A stretch of 64,000 nucleotides of DNA from Streptomyces asiaticus. GTDB lineage: Bacteria > Actinomycetota > Actinomycetes > Streptomycetales > Streptomycetaceae. Shown here one piece after another: positions 50,310 through 60,330 of the stretch. Below the pieces are notes generated by a model that saw only the letters and a program-made list of their open reading frames with translations, did not search any database and had not been told where the DNA came from. The stretch is taken from assembly GCF_018138715.1 (NCBI RefSeq), contig NZ_JAGSHX010000006.1:6448001-6512000 (forward strand), read 5' to 3'. How positions within the stretch are numbered: position 1 is the stretch's first letter; each line of letters opens with the position of its first letter. The position numbers were made by a program, and so were the translations under genes.

Positions 50310-50689
50310 GGTGGTTCTTCACTCCTCGCGCCTGGTTCTTCACTCCTCGCGCCGCTGCGGCGCAGTGCGGCTTCGAGCCGGTTGATGCGGTCGAGCAGAT
50401 CGAGCACCAGGCCGATGGAGGCGTAGTTCAGGCAGAGCCCGGTGTGCAGCCGCTCGACGCGGCCCAGCGCCGCCGGGGCGTCGAGGGCGAACACCAGCCG
50501 TCCGGCGGCGTCGCGTTCGGCGTCGATCAGGCCGAGGGCGACGAAGCGCCGGATCAGGTCGGGGTGGAGCCCGGTGCGGCCGGCCACGGTCTCCAGGGAC
50601 AGCCTGCGCGCGGGCACCAGCTCGTAGTGGACGGACGTCACGGGCAGGTGGCGGGTGGCCGTGACGGTCCCGGGTACGTGCGTGCTCAT
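50300..50689 (-). CDS. cbpM: chaperone modulator CbpM (MerR-like)
   Basis: 129 residues. MerR-like HTH ([40 protein letters not shown]) and a helical half with [20 protein letters not shown], then the [11 protein letters not shown] coil. CbpM binds DnaJ-type CbpA and restrains it. The tail contains an in-frame 21-bp duplication giving [14 protein letters not shown]. It overlaps dnaJ by 4 bp and the ClpB remnant by 10 bp. Confidence 0.86.
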   Translation of the reverse strand: MSTHVPGTVTATRHLPVTSVHYELVPARRLSLETVAGRTGLHPDLIRRFVALGLIDAERDAAGRLVFALDAPAALGRVERLHTGLCLNYASIGLVLDLLDRINRLEAALRRSGARSEEPGARSEEPPWT

Positions 50690-51654
50690 CGCTCACTCCT
50701 GGGGTCGAAGGAGGAGGTGCGGCCCAGCTCCTCGAACAGCTCCCGCTCCCGGGCGCCGGGGTGGGGCGGCACCATGATGCGGATCTCGGCGTACAGATCG
50801 CCGTCGGGGCCGCGGGGGTTGGGCATGCCCTCGCCGCGCAGCCGCAGCTTGCGGCCGGTGGAGGTGCCGGGCGGGACGGTCACCTTGGCGGTGCCGCCGG
50901 GCGTGGGTACGGGGACGGTCGCGCCGAGCGCGGCTTCCCAGGGGGACACCGGAAGGTGGATGTGGACGTTCCGGCCCTCCAGCCGGAACCGCGGATGCGG
51001 CAGGATCCGCACCCGCAGATACAGATCCCCGGCCGGTGCGTCACCGGTGCCCCGGCCGCCCTGCCCGGCCAGCCGGATGCGCTGGCCATCCACGACGCCG
51101 GGCGGTACGTCGACCTCGAAGCTGCGCTGCCCCGTCGGCCCGGCCAGGGTGACGGTGCGGCGGCCGCCGTGGTACGCGTCCTCGACGGTGAGCGGCAGCT
51201 CCGCCTCCTGGTCGGCCCCGGGGATGTCCATGCGGCCTCCGCCCCGGCCCCCCATGCCGCCGCCGAAGAACGCGCCGAACAGGTCCTCGAAGTCCACTCC
51301 GCCGCCCGCGACGTCGTCGCCGAAGCCACGGACGAACCGGACCCGGTCCCCGTCCCCGGAGGTCGTCCAGCCGCGGAATCCGCCGCCTCCGCCGCCGACA
51401 CCGGCGCCGACCCGCTCCTCCCAGTCCTCGGGGATCTTGCGGTAGTCCTCGCCGAACCGGTCATAGCGGGCCCGGGTCTTCGGGTCGGAGAGCACGCTGT
51501 AGGCGTCGTTGAGCTCCTTGAACCGCTCCTCGGCGTTCGGGTCCTTGTTCACATCCGGGTGGTACTTGCGGGCCTGGGTGCGGAACGCCTGCTGGATCTC
51601 GTCCTGGCTCGCGCCCCGGGACACCCCCAGCACCTCGTAGTAGTCCCGTGCCAT
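50686..51654 (-). CDS. DnaJ-class co-chaperone (CbpA-type)
   Basis: 322 residues. J-domain (1-70) with [20 protein letters not shown] and the HPD tripeptide in RKYHPDVNK; a Gly-rich region with [11 protein letters not shown]; then two C-terminal beta domains ([34 protein letters not shown]). There is no Cys-rich zinc domain, so it is the CbpA type. It stimulates DnaK ATPase. Followed by cbpM (overlap), preceded by grpE. Confidence 0.92.
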   Translation of the reverse strand: MARDYYEVLGVSRGASQDEIQQAFRTQARKYHPDVNKDPNAEERFKELNDAYSVLSDPKTRARYDRFGEDYRKIPEDWEERVGAGVGGGGGGFRGWTTSGDGDRVRFVRGFGDDVAGGGVDFEDLFGAFFGGGMGGRGGGRMDIPGADQEAELPLTVEDAYHGGRRTVTLAGPTGQRSFEVDVPPGVVDGQRIRLAGQGGRGTGDAPAGDLYLRVRILPHPRFRLEGRNVHIHLPVSPWEAALGATVPVPTPGGTAKVTVPPGTSTGRKLRLRGEGMPNPRGPDGDLYAEIRIMVPPHPGARERELFEELGRTSSFDPRSER

Positions 51655-51661
51655 GGCCGTC

Positions 51662-52273
51662 TCACTCCCGCTTCGCCACGGCCACGGCCACCGGCCTCAG
51701 CTGTTTGTCGGCCTTCCCGTAGCCGGGGCGCAGCACCTGGACCACGGTGCCCGGTTCCGCGTCGGGGTCCTCGACCACGCCGACCACCTCGTGCCGGGCC
51801 GGATCGAACGGCACCCCCGTCTCGGCCTCCCGCTCGTAGCCGAGCCGGGACAGGGTGTCCACGGCCTGGTCGTGGATGGCCCTGACGCCCTCCACGATCG
51901 AGCCGGGATCGGCCTCGGCGTGGGAGAGGGCCAGCTCGAGGTTGTCGATCACGGGCAGCAGGGCCGCCGCCGTACGGGCCCGCTCGGCGGCCCGCTCCCG
52001 CTCCAACTCCCTGGCATGGCGCTTGCGCAGATTCTCCAGATCGGCCAAGGCCCGGCGCCAGCGGTCGTCGAGCTCGGCCACCGCGGCGGCCTGCTCGACC
52101 GCCCGCTCGTCGGCTTCGCGGAGGGCGGGGCCGCCGGCCGCGTCCGGGCCGGGGCCCTCCCCGCCCGCGCCGCGCGCCTCCGCGGCGCCCGGGGCGGGCA
52201 GGCCCTGCTCCTGCTCCGGCTCCGTCACGGCGCCCTCCGGCACCGGGTCGGGCTGCTGCGGTTGAGTGGACAT
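51662..52273 (-). CDS. grpE: nucleotide-exchange factor GrpE
   Basis: 203 residues. A disordered acidic/Pro-rich N-terminus of about 60 residues, a coiled coil ([20 protein letters not shown]), then [16 protein letters not shown] and the beta-wing [20 protein letters not shown] with VLRPGYG. It releases ADP from DnaK. It belongs to the dnaK-grpE-dnaJ-cbpM unit. Confidence 0.93.
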   Translation of the reverse strand: MSTQPQQPDPVPEGAVTEPEQEQGLPAPGAAEARGAGGEGPGPDAAGGPALREADERAVEQAAAVAELDDRWRRALADLENLRKRHARELERERAAERARTAAALLPVIDNLELALSHAEADPGSIVEGVRAIHDQAVDTLSRLGYEREAETGVPFDPARHEVVGVVEDPDAEPGTVVQVLRPGYGKADKQLRPVAVAVAKRE

Positions 52274-52282
52274 GGCGGCCTC

Positions 52283-52384
52283 TCAGTGCGCCTTCGTGGG
52301 ATCGGCCTGTGCGGTCTTCGTGGGATCGGTCTTGGTCGGATCTGCCGTCGTCGGATCGGCCTTTCGGTTGAGCCCTTGTCGCAT
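52283..52384 (-). CDS. possible 33-residue ORF of Asp-Pro-Thr-Lys repeats between dnaK and grpE
   Basis: Complete ORF from ATG 52384 to TGA. The product has five DPT units (ADPTTADPTKTDPTKT). Its start copies the end of dnaK: CGACAAGGGCT occurs at the dnaK stop and again 17 bp later. No ribosome site is convincing, so it may be only a tandem-repeat spacer. Confidence 0.25.
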   Translation of the reverse strand: MRQGLNRKADPTTADPTKTDPTKTAQADPTKAH

Positions 52385-52387
52385 CGG

Positions 52388-54307
52388 TCAGCCCTTGTCG
52401 AACTCGGCGTCGATCACGTCCTCGTCGGCTCCGCCGCCCCCGGCGCCGGTGTCCTGGGCGTCGCCCGCCCCGGGTCCGGCCTCGCCGCCTGCCGCGCCGG
52501 CACCCGCGCCCGCGGGCTCGTGGGCCTGGAGCCCCGCGTAGACCTGCTGGAGCTCGGAGGCCAGCGGCCTGGTCCGATCGACACCGGCCTCGTCCCTGAC
52601 CGCCTCGCGGGCATCGTGCACCAGCATCTCGGCGCGCGATCTCTCATGGGAGGGCACCGCGTCGCCCAGTTCAGCGAGCCGCTTCTCGACCTGGTAAGCG
52701 GCGGCATCCAGCTCATTGCGCGCGTCCACCGCCTCACGCAGCGCCTGATCCTCACCACGGTTGCGCTCGGCCTCCTGGACCATCCGCTCCACCTCCCCAC
52801 GGTCGAGATTGCCGGTCTCACTGATCTGAACGGACTGCTCCTTGCCGGTGTCCCTGTCCCGCGCCGTGACGTTGAGGATGCCGTTGGCGTCGATATCGAA
52901 GGTCACCTCCACCTGCGGCTCACCACGCGGCGCCGGACGGATACCGGTCAGCTGGAACCGGCCGAGCACCCGGTTGTCAGCAGCCCGCTCACGCTCACCC
53001 TGAAGGATCACGATGTCCACAGCCTGCTGATTGTCCTCAGCCGTGGAGAACGTCTCAGTGCGGCGCACCGGAATCGTGGTGTTCCGGTCAATGATCTTCG
53101 TCATCACACCGCCACGGGTCTCCACACCCAGCGACAACGGCGTCACATCCAGCAGCAGGACATCCTTGACCTCACCCTTGAGCACCCCGGCCTGGATCGC
53201 CGCACCCAGCGCCACCACCTCATCGGGATTGACGCTCATATTCGGCTCCTTGCCACCGGTCATCCGGCGGACCAGAGCCTGCACAGCGGGCATCCGGGTC
53301 GAGCCACCGACCAGGATCACCTCATCGATATCACTCTCACCCACCTTGGCATCGCCCATGGCCTGCCGCACCGGGCCCAGACACCGCTCCACCAGATCCC
53401 CGGTGATCTGCTCGAACGTGGACCGCATCACCGTCTCGGTCAAATGCTTCGGACCGGAAGCATCCGCGGTGATAAACGGCAGACTGACCTGGGTCCGGGC
53501 CACCGAACTCAGCTCGGTCTTGGCCTTCTCCGCGGCCTCGAAGAGCCGCTGCAACGCCTGCGGGTCCCGACGCAGATCAATCCCGTTCTCCCGCTGGAAC
53601 CCATCGGCAAGATGATCGACCAGCCGCCGGTCGAAATCGTCCCCGCCCAGATGACTGTCACCCGCCGTGGAGCGGACCTCCACCACCCCGTCCCCGACAT
53701 CCAGGATGGACACATCGAAGGTGCCGCCACCGAGGTCGAAGACCAGGACAGTCTCATGACCCTTCTTGTCCAGACCGTAGGCGAGGGCAGCCGCGGTCGG
53801 CTCGTTGATGATCCGCAGCACCTTCAGACCGGCGATCTCCCCCGCATCCTTGGTCGCACTGCGCTGGGCATCGTTGAAATACGCGGGCACCGTGATGACC
53901 GCCTCGGTCACCCGCTCCCCCAGCTGCTTCCCGGCGTCGTCAGCCAGCTTGCGCAGCACCTGCGCACTGATCTCCTCCGGCGAGTACAGCTTCTCACCCA
54001 CCTTGAAGCGGGCCAGCCCCCCCTCGTCCGGGACGACGTCATAGGCCACCGCCCTGGCCTCGTCGGAAACCTCGTCATAGTGACGGCCGATGAACCGCTT
54101 GGCCGAGTAGATGGTGCCCTTGGGATTGAGGATCGCCTGGCGCCGGGCCAACTGCCCCACCAGCCGCTCACCGGTATCGGTGAAAGCCACCACCGACGGT
54201 GTGGTGCGGCTTCCCTCGGAATTCGGAACGACCGAGGCCTCACCGCCTTCCCACGCGGCGATCACCGAGTTGGTGGTACCCAGGTCGATACCGACTGCCT
54301 TGGCCAT
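52388..54307 (-). CDS. dnaK: chaperone DnaK (second copy type, Hsp70)
   Basis: 639 residues. ATPase domain with [59 protein letters not shown] and [20 protein letters not shown]. The substrate domain follows ([20 protein letters not shown], a conserved block), then a Gly/Ala-rich tail ending VIDAEFDKG. It binds unfolded peptides in an ATP cycle with GrpE and DnaJ. Neither a HAIR nor a CIRCE operator is visible upstream, and no hspR follows, unlike the main Streptomyces dnaK operon. It is probably an accessory copy. Confidence 0.93.
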   Translation of the reverse strand: MAKAVGIDLGTTNSVIAAWEGGEASVVPNSEGSRTTPSVVAFTDTGERLVGQLARRQAILNPKGTIYSAKRFIGRHYDEVSDEARAVAYDVVPDEGGLARFKVGEKLYSPEEISAQVLRKLADDAGKQLGERVTEAVITVPAYFNDAQRSATKDAGEIAGLKVLRIINEPTAAALAYGLDKKGHETVLVFDLGGGTFDVSILDVGDGVVEVRSTAGDSHLGGDDFDRRLVDHLADGFQRENGIDLRRDPQALQRLFEAAEKAKTELSSVARTQVSLPFITADASGPKHLTETVMRSTFEQITGDLVERCLGPVRQAMGDAKVGESDIDEVILVGGSTRMPAVQALVRRMTGGKEPNMSVNPDEVVALGAAIQAGVLKGEVKDVLLLDVTPLSLGVETRGGVMTKIIDRNTTIPVRRTETFSTAEDNQQAVDIVILQGERERAADNRVLGRFQLTGIRPAPRGEPQVEVTFDIDANGILNVTARDRDTGKEQSVQISETGNLDRGEVERMVQEAERNRGEDQALREAVDARNELDAAAYQVEKRLAELGDAVPSHERSRAEMLVHDAREAVRDEAGVDRTRPLASELQQVYAGLQAHEPAGAGAGAAGGEAGPGAGDAQDTGAGGGGADEDVIDAEFDKG

Positions 54308-54510
54308 GGCAACTCCTTCCAGGGGCGGCCCCGGGCCACATGCACTGCCCAGACGGCCGCGGAAGCGGGATCGATGGACGGGGCCTCTCCTTCAAGGGTG
54401 ACAAATCGGACAGGAATCGGCCCCTGTGCGCCGGGGTCGAATATCGGTGGCCCGAATACGCCCATGGACGGGGGCCGGGGCCGGCCCCTCAGGCCATGGG
54501 GCCGGTCCCC

Positions 54511-57081
54511 TCAGCTGGTGGAGCCCTCGGAGCTGGTGGAGCCCTCGGAACCCGTGGAGACGTCCTGCTCGACCCAGATCGTCTTGCCGTCCGTGCTCTG
54601 CCGGGTGCCCCAGCGCGTCGCCATCTGGGCGACCAGCATCAGGCCCCGGCCGCCCTCGTCGAAGACCCGGGCCCGCCGCATATGGGGTGCCGTGCTGCTG
54701 GCGTCGGAGACCTCGCAGATGAGGTCGCGGTCGCGGATCAGCCGCAGCCGGATCGGCGGGCGGCCGTAGCGGATCGCGTTGGTGACCAGTTCGCTGACGA
54801 TCAACTCGGTGGTGAAGACGGTCTCCTCAAGACCCCAGTCGATCAGTTGCTCGGTGGTGCTCCGGCGGGCCTCGGTGACGGCGGGCGCCTCCGCCGGGAC
54901 GTCCCAGGTGGCGACCCGGTCGGAGTGGAGCGCCCGGGTGCGGGCGAGGAGCAGGGCGATGTCGTCGTCCGTGTGGGCCGGGGGCAGGACCCGCAGGACG
55001 TCGTCGCAGAGCGCGTCCAGGGAGGGGGCGGGACGGCTCAGGACATCGCGCAGCGTCTCGAGTCCGTCGCCGTTCTCGCGGTCGCGGCCGTTGATCAGGC
55101 CGTTGGTGTAGAGGGCGAGCAGACTGCCCTCGGGCAGCTCCGTCTCCATGATCTCGAAGGGCAGTTCACCGAGGCCCAGGGGCGGGCCGATGGGCGGGCC
55201 GAGCACATCGGCGGTGCCCTCCGGGCTGATCACCAGCGGCGCGGGATGGCCCGCCGCGGCGATGGAGCAGCGGCGCGAGACCGGGTCGTAGACCACGTAC
55301 AGACAGGTGGCGCCGAAGGACCAGAAGCGCTCGGTCTCCTCGTCCGAGTACAGCCGGGTGACCATGTCGTCGAGGTGGGTCAGCAGCTCCCCGGGCGGCA
55401 GATCGATATCGGCCAGGGCGCGTACGGCGGTGCGCAGCCGCCCCATGGTGGCGGCCGCCTGGATGCCGCGCCCCACGACATCCCCGACCACCACGGCGGC
55501 GCGGGCGCCGGACAGCTGGATCGCGTCGAACCAGTCGCCGCCCACCCCGGCCCAGGCGCCCGAGGGCAGATAGCGCGAGGCGATCTCCAGGGCGGTCAGC
55601 TCGGGCAGCCGCTGCGGCAGCAGGCTGCGCTGGAGGGTCTCGGCCGTTCTGCGCTCGCGCAGATAGCGGCGGGTGTTGTCCACACAGACCGCCGCCCGGG
55701 CGGTGAGCTCCTCGGCCAGCAGCGTGTCGTCGTCGGTGAAGGGCGCCGGGGTGCGGTGGCGGGCGAAGAAGGCCGCGCCGAGGGTGACCCCGCGGGCGCG
55801 CATCGGCGTCACGATCACCGAGTGCACTCCGTGCGCGCGGATACGGGCGGCCCGGCCGGGGTCCTTGGTCTCCCAGCTCGCCAGCAGGGACGGCGTCACC
55901 TGGTGCCGTGCGGCCCGGCCCTTGAGCAGGCACGCCGCCGTGGGGGAGTGCTCGGGGTGGGTGGCCAGGTCCCCGACGTCGGCCAGCGCCTCGGGGGCGC
56001 CGTCCAGGACCGACCGGTGGGCCGCGCGCCGCAGGGTGACGGGCTCGCGCAGCGGCCCCTCCGGGGGCTCGTCGCCCTCGTGGAGGAAGGTGAGCAGATC
56101 GACGCTGGCGAAGTCGGCGAGCCGGGGGACCGCCACGGCGGCCAGCTCCTGGGCGATCCGGTCCAGGTCCAGATGGCTGCCCAGCCGCGCCCCCGCCTCG
56201 TTGAGCAGCTGGAGCCGCTGCCGGGCCTCCTGCTCGGCGGTGGTGTCGCGGGCCGCGAAGCACACGCCGCGCAGCCCGCCGGTGCGGTTGTTGGCCAACG
56301 GGGCCAGCGAGACCGACCAGGCGTGCTCATGGCGCTCGCCGGGCCTCCGCAGATGGGTCTCCAGCTCCAGCCGTTCGCCGCTCTCCAGCACCTGCCGCAT
56401 GGCCCGCTCGACCCGGTCGCTCTCCCCGTGGCCGACCAGCTCGGTCAGCCGCAGTCCGCGCATCTGCTCCTCGGTGCGGTCGGTGGCGGCCTCCATATCA
56501 ACGTTGGCCCGGGCCAGCCGCAGCTCGGTGTCGAAGAGCGCCAGGACGCAGGGGCACTGGGCGAAGGCGTGGTCCGCGGGGGTGACCGGCTCCCGCGGTT
56601 CCCGCGGCGCGGCGGAGACCAGGAGCCAGCCCGCGGGGCCGTCGTCGCGCGGGCCGCGGTGGGCCAGCAGCTCGACCTCCAGCGAATGGCCGTCCCGGTG
56701 GCACAGCGCGATTCGGCCGCTCCACCGGGGCCCGTGGGCCAGGCACGGGCCGGCGGCCGCGTCGGTGTCCCCGGCGGTGCCCCTGCCGGTGTCTTCGGCG
56801 GTGCCCCTGCCGGTGTCCTCGCCGCTGCCCGGGGCGGTGCCCCCGCCGCTGTCCCCGGCGGCCGTCTCGCCGCCGCTGCCCCCGGCGGTCGGCTCGGCGC
56901 GCAGCTCGGCCGCCGGCCGCCCTACGACCTCCTCGGCGCGATAGCCCAGCAGCCGCCGCGCGCCCTCGCTCCACCCGGTCAGCACGCCGTGGTCGTCGAC
57001 CGTGGCCGTGGCCAGGCCGAGGGCGCCGGGCGGCGGGTCCGGCCGGACGCCGGGGGCGGTGGGGTCGGGAGGCGTCATCAT
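54511..57081 (-). CDS. PAS-PAS-GAF-SpoIIE phosphatase with C-terminal HATPase
   Basis: 856 residues. Order: PAS (about 20-160, interrupted by a Gly/Thr/Asp repeat tract DTGRGTAEDTGRGTAGDT), PAS (165-290), GAF (300-470), PP2C/SpoIIE phosphatase (490-690; GVGGDWFDAIQLSGAR, VVVGDVVGRGIQAA) and RsbW-like HATPase (720-845; SELVTNAIRYG, GGRGLMLVAQMATRWG). Such proteins both phosphorylate and dephosphorylate anti-sigma antagonists in stress signalling. It sits 19 bp after a second SpoIIE-type gene. The C-terminal SSEGSTS repeat comes from an 18-bp duplication just before the stop. Confidence 0.9.
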   Translation of the reverse strand: MMTPPDPTAPGVRPDPPPGALGLATATVDDHGVLTGWSEGARRLLGYRAEEVVGRPAAELRAEPTAGGSGGETAAGDSGGGTAPGSGEDTGRGTAEDTGRGTAGDTDAAAGPCLAHGPRWSGRIALCHRDGHSLEVELLAHRGPRDDGPAGWLLVSAAPREPREPVTPADHAFAQCPCVLALFDTELRLARANVDMEAATDRTEEQMRGLRLTELVGHGESDRVERAMRQVLESGERLELETHLRRPGERHEHAWSVSLAPLANNRTGGLRGVCFAARDTTAEQEARQRLQLLNEAGARLGSHLDLDRIAQELAAVAVPRLADFASVDLLTFLHEGDEPPEGPLREPVTLRRAAHRSVLDGAPEALADVGDLATHPEHSPTAACLLKGRAARHQVTPSLLASWETKDPGRAARIRAHGVHSVIVTPMRARGVTLGAAFFARHRTPAPFTDDDTLLAEELTARAAVCVDNTRRYLRERRTAETLQRSLLPQRLPELTALEIASRYLPSGAWAGVGGDWFDAIQLSGARAAVVVGDVVGRGIQAAATMGRLRTAVRALADIDLPPGELLTHLDDMVTRLYSDEETERFWSFGATCLYVVYDPVSRRCSIAAAGHPAPLVISPEGTADVLGPPIGPPLGLGELPFEIMETELPEGSLLALYTNGLINGRDRENGDGLETLRDVLSRPAPSLDALCDDVLRVLPPAHTDDDIALLLARTRALHSDRVATWDVPAEAPAVTEARRSTTEQLIDWGLEETVFTTELIVSELVTNAIRYGRPPIRLRLIRDRDLICEVSDASSTAPHMRRARVFDEGGRGLMLVAQMATRWGTRQSTDGKTIWVEQDVSTGSEGSTSSEGSTS
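54512..54549 (-). repeat. 18-bp x 2 in-frame duplication at the end of the SpoIIE gene
   Basis: GCTGGTGGAGCCCTCGGA in two copies side by side, giving SEGSTSSEGSTS at the protein end. Confidence 0.85.
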
Positions 57082-57100
57082 CGGGCATCGGGTCGACGGC

Positions 57101-58303
57101 TCATGGACCCGGCGGATGCCACTCGATCATCAAAATCGTGGCGTCGTCGCTGAGTTCGCTGTGCCGGTGGTCGAGGATCGCGTGGATGAGCAGGCGCAGT
57201 ACCTCGGGGGCGTTCTGCCCGGCGGCCGTCGAGCGGATGATGTGGTCGGCGAAGCGCTCCAGGCCGAACTGCTCGCCTCCCTCGTCGCGCGACTCCACGA
57301 CCCCGTCGGTGTAGAGCAGGACGCGGTCACCGGGCTCCAGCGTCGTCTCGTGGATCTGGCGGGGCGCGTCCGACAGCCGCGCGGGCAGCCCCAGCGGCGG
57401 TTCGGCGGGCCGCTCCAGCTCCTTGTCCAGCAGCCGCTGGCGGCGGATGACCAGCGGTGTGGGGTGGCCGCAGTTGGACCAGCGCAGCGTCCCGCTGGGC
57501 ATGTGCAGCTGGAGGAAGACGCCCGTGCAGAACTGGTCCGGAAGCCATTTGGCCAGCGCCTCGTCCACGGTGGTGACGAGCGCCGCCAGATCGGCGCCGG
57601 TGCGCCGGGCGTTGCGGCTGCCCGCCATCGCCACGGAGGTGGTCAGCCCGGACGCCAGGTCGTGGCCCATCGCGTCGAGGATCGTGGCGTGCAGGATGTC
57701 CTCGGTGAACGAGTGGTCGAAGGCGTCGCCCCCCAGCTCGTACGCGGGCTCCACGACGGCCGTCGAGACCACCTGGCCGGTGCCGATGGAGCGGGGCGGG
57801 AGAAAGGCCCGCAGCATCTCCGTGGGCAGCTGCATGGACCGGGTGCGGGTGCGCTGCGCGAAGGTGTCGATATAGGTCCGCTTGGCCGTGATGACCATGG
57901 CGAGGAGCGAGGCCAGCGTCCGGCAGCGCCAGAGCCTGAGCCCGTCCAGGGAGGCCATCCGCAGTTGCAGGACCCCCAGCCGCTCCGCGCCGTTCAGCAG
58001 CGGCAGCCATACGGTGAGCCCGCCCGTACCCTCCTCCTCGATCCGCACCGAATCGGTGCGGTAGGCGAATCCGGCCAGGGAGTGGTCGAGCTCCAGGCGC
58101 GGCTCGCCCTCCTCGAGCGGCATCAGCAGCCGCTGCCGGAGGTCGATCAGGAAGACGACCGCGTGGCCCATGTTCATGGCCTCGGTGTAGTGGTCCAGGG
58201 CCACCGGGAGCTCCGCCGGTGATGCCTCCTGGGTGGCCCTGAGCAACTCCTCCAGCAACTGCTCAGCGGTCTCGGCCGAGGTCGACACGTTCGCGTCCAC
58301 CAT
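57101..58303 (-). CDS. GAF-SpoIIE serine phosphatase
   Basis: 400 residues. GAF-like sensor (30-180; HYTEAMNMGHAVVFLIDLRQ), then the PP2C/SpoIIE domain (200-400; YELGGDAFDHSF, ILDAMGHDLASGLT, LLYTDGVVESRDEGG, SDDATILMIEW) with the metal aspartates in place. It dephosphorylates an anti-anti-sigma factor-like substrate. ATG 58303 begins MVDANVSTS. It probably forms an operon with the larger phosphatase behind it. Confidence 0.9.
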   Translation of the reverse strand: MVDANVSTSAETAEQLLEELLRATQEASPAELPVALDHYTEAMNMGHAVVFLIDLRQRLLMPLEEGEPRLELDHSLAGFAYRTDSVRIEEEGTGGLTVWLPLLNGAERLGVLQLRMASLDGLRLWRCRTLASLLAMVITAKRTYIDTFAQRTRTRSMQLPTEMLRAFLPPRSIGTGQVVSTAVVEPAYELGGDAFDHSFTEDILHATILDAMGHDLASGLTTSVAMAGSRNARRTGADLAALVTTVDEALAKWLPDQFCTGVFLQLHMPSGTLRWSNCGHPTPLVIRRQRLLDKELERPAEPPLGLPARLSDAPRQIHETTLEPGDRVLLYTDGVVESRDEGGEQFGLERFADHIIRSTAAGQNAPEVLRLLIHAILDHRHSELSDDATILMIEWHPPGP

Positions 58304-58364
58304 GCGCTCAACCTTACGGCGGCGGGCCCGGCGACGCCCGGGGCTCACGGGGGATCACGGGGGA

Positions 58365-59498
58365 TCACGGGGGCGTGGGCACCGGCTCCCGGGGGACGGC
58401 GGCGGGCTCGCCGGGGGCGAGGGCCTCCCGTGCGGCGGCCTGGCGTACGACGGTCTCCAGGCCGGCCTGGCGTACGACGGTCTTTCGTAGGGCGGTCTTC
58501 GGCAGGGCCAGGGCGGTATCGCGCAGGGCGGTCTCCGGTACGGCTACGGCGCCAGCGCGTACGGACTCCGGTACGACCACGACGCCATCGCGTACGGCGG
58601 ACTCCCGTACGACCACGGTGGCATCGCGCGCCCCCGCCCCCACTCCCGCCCCCGACTGCGGAGCCCGGGAGAGCAGGACCACCCCGCGGGCGGCCGCCGC
58701 CGCGCCCACGGCGGCCAGGGCCCAGCCGCCCGGGCCGCCCCGGAACCGCTCGTCCAGCAGGACGATCCCGATGGCGGCCGCCGCCACCGGGTTGGCCAGG
58801 GTCAGGGTGGCCAGGGGCGCGCCGAGGCCGCTGCCGTAGGCGCTCTGGGACAGCAGCAGACCACTCACCGCGAAGGCCGCGACCAGCAGGGCCACCACCA
58901 CGGTCCGCCAGGACACCAGGGCCGCCCCGGGGGCGCGGGAGGCGGCGAGCGCGACCGTGAGGGTCTGGGTGAGCGCCGAGGCGACACCGGAGGCGACCCC
59001 GGACGCGGTGGCGAACCGCAGCCCACGGCCCGGTGTGCCGCGCCCCCCGCGCCCCCGCCGGACGCACAGCCCGATGAACGCCAGCACGACGGCCGCCAGC
59101 CCGACCGCCTCCGGCAGGCTCAGCGTCTCGCGCGGGGTCTCCCCGGCGGTGACCGGCAGCAGGGCGCCGAGGCCGAGCAGGGCGAGGACCACGCCCCGCC
59201 ACTCGTCCCGGACCACCCGCCGCCCCGCGAGTCGCGCGCCCAGCGGGACGGCCGCCACCAGGGTCAGCGCGCCGAGCGGCTGGACCAGGGTGAGCGGTCC
59301 GTACCGCAGCGCGGCCACATGCAGCAGGGCACCGGTGGAGTTGAGGCCGACCGCTCCCCACCAGGCGCCGCGCAGCAGCAGCCGCGGCATGCGGTCCGGC
59401 CGGCCGCCCGCGGCCAGCCGTTCCTGGGCCACGGCCGCGGTCGCGTAGGCGACGGCCGAGGCGAGCGCGAGCGCTACGGCTATGACGGTCGGGTTCAT
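58365..59498 (-). CDS. EamA/DMT-type membrane transporter with repeat tail
   Basis: 377 residues. Nine to ten hydrophobic helices cover residues 1-285, with the two-repeat DMT pattern (GPLTLVQPLGALTLVAAVPL ... LANPVAAAAIGIVLLDERF). Residues about 295-377 are a hydrophilic tail of about 11-residue repeats (AVRDGVVVVPES, VRAGAVAVPET, ALRDTALALPKT). Substrate unknown. It is divergent from the TetR gene, with six operator-like sites between, so it is probably the TetR target. Confidence 0.82.
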   Translation of the reverse strand: MNPTVIAVALALASAVAYATAAVAQERLAAGGRPDRMPRLLLRGAWWGAVGLNSTGALLHVAALRYGPLTLVQPLGALTLVAAVPLGARLAGRRVVRDEWRGVVLALLGLGALLPVTAGETPRETLSLPEAVGLAAVVLAFIGLCVRRGRGGRGTPGRGLRFATASGVASGVASALTQTLTVALAASRAPGAALVSWRTVVVALLVAAFAVSGLLLSQSAYGSGLGAPLATLTLANPVAAAAIGIVLLDERFRGGPGGWALAAVGAAAAARGVVLLSRAPQSGAGVGAGARDATVVVRESAVRDGVVVVPESVRAGAVAVPETALRDTALALPKTALRKTVVRQAGLETVVRQAAAREALAPGEPAAVPREPVPTPP

Positions 59499-59546
59499 CG
59501 TGAACCCTGCCTTCCTCTGGGCACTGTCTGTCTGCCACCGATGGCG

Positions 59547-59638
59547 CTATCGGCACACAGACGTATCGATACGAGAGTGTACCGGTGCAGGGCCGTATCG
59601 GTACAAGGGTGTATCGGTACGCGGATGTGTCGGTACAC
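59547..59638. promoter_or_regulatory. array of six GTATCGGTAC-type operator sites
   Basis: Near-palindromic sites at about 59547, 59562 (CGTATCGATACG), 59577 (GTGTACCGGTGC), 59594 (CGTATCGGTAC), 59611 (GTATCGGTAC) and 59627 (GTGTCGGTACAC), repeating every 16-17 bp. The array lies between the divergent EamA and TetR genes, suggesting cooperative TetR binding. Confidence 0.75.
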
Positions 59639-59690
59639 TGCGTGGTCGGGGAGGGGAGCCGGAGTCCGGTGGACCGAGGAGGAGAACCCG

Positions 59691-60311
59691 ATGGCGACGC
59701 AGAGCCCGGAGACGGACGCGCCGCAGCGCCGTTCCAAGATCACCCCCGAGCGGGAGCAGGAGTTCTATCAGGCGGTCCTCGACCTGCTCCAGGAGGGCGG
59801 CTACGAGGCCCTCACCATCGAGGCGGTCGCCGCCCGCACCCGCGCCAGCCGCTCCACCCTCTACCGGCAGTGGTGCACCAAGCCCCAGCTCGTCGTCGCC
59901 GCGCTGCGCTCGTGCAAGCGCCCCTTCGCGCTGGAGGGCATCGACACCGGTTCCCTCGCGGGCGATCTGCGCGCCGTCGCGGAGGCCGTGGGCGAGGCGG
60001 GGGAGGTGTGCGGCGGTGACACCGCGCTGGTGTACGCCCTCGGGCACGCCGCGCTCCAGAACCCCGATCTGCTCCAGGCGCTGCGCGCCGCGCTGATCGA
60101 GCACGAGGTGAAGACGATCCAGGCGATGGTCCGCCGGGGCGTGGAGCGCGGCGAGGTGGCGGCGGACAACCCCGCCGTCGAGTTCGTCCCCACGCAGCTG
60201 ATCGGCGCGATGCGGGTGCGCCATCTGCTCGAGGGCCGGGTCGCCGACCGCGCGTATCTGACGCGCTTCCTCGAGGCGTCGGTCTTCCCCGCGCTCGGGC
60301 TGGCGCCTTAG
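59691..60311 (+). CDS. TetR-family transcriptional regulator
   Basis: 206 residues. HTH FYQAVLDLLQEGGYEALTIE and RTRASRSTLYRQWCTKPQL, then a TetR_C-type ligand domain (SLAGDLRAVAEAVGEAGEVC). A strong GAGGAGGAG precedes ATG 59691. The six-site array upstream is its likely operator, controlling itself and the EamA transporter. Confidence 0.9.
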   Translation: MATQSPETDAPQRRSKITPEREQEFYQAVLDLLQEGGYEALTIEAVAARTRASRSTLYRQWCTKPQLVVAALRSCKRPFALEGIDTGSLAGDLRAVAEAVGEAGEVCGGDTALVYALGHAALQNPDLLQALRAALIEHEVKTIQAMVRRGVERGEVAADNPAVEFVPTQLIGAMRVRHLLEGRVADRAYLTRFLEASVFPALGLAP

Positions 60312-60330
60312 GGGGCGCCCGGCGGCCCGT

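Noticed and set aside
54308..54510. HAIR or CIRCE heat-shock operator before dnaK
   Set aside because: Neither CTTGAGT-N7-ACTCAAG nor the CIRCE inverted repeat is found.
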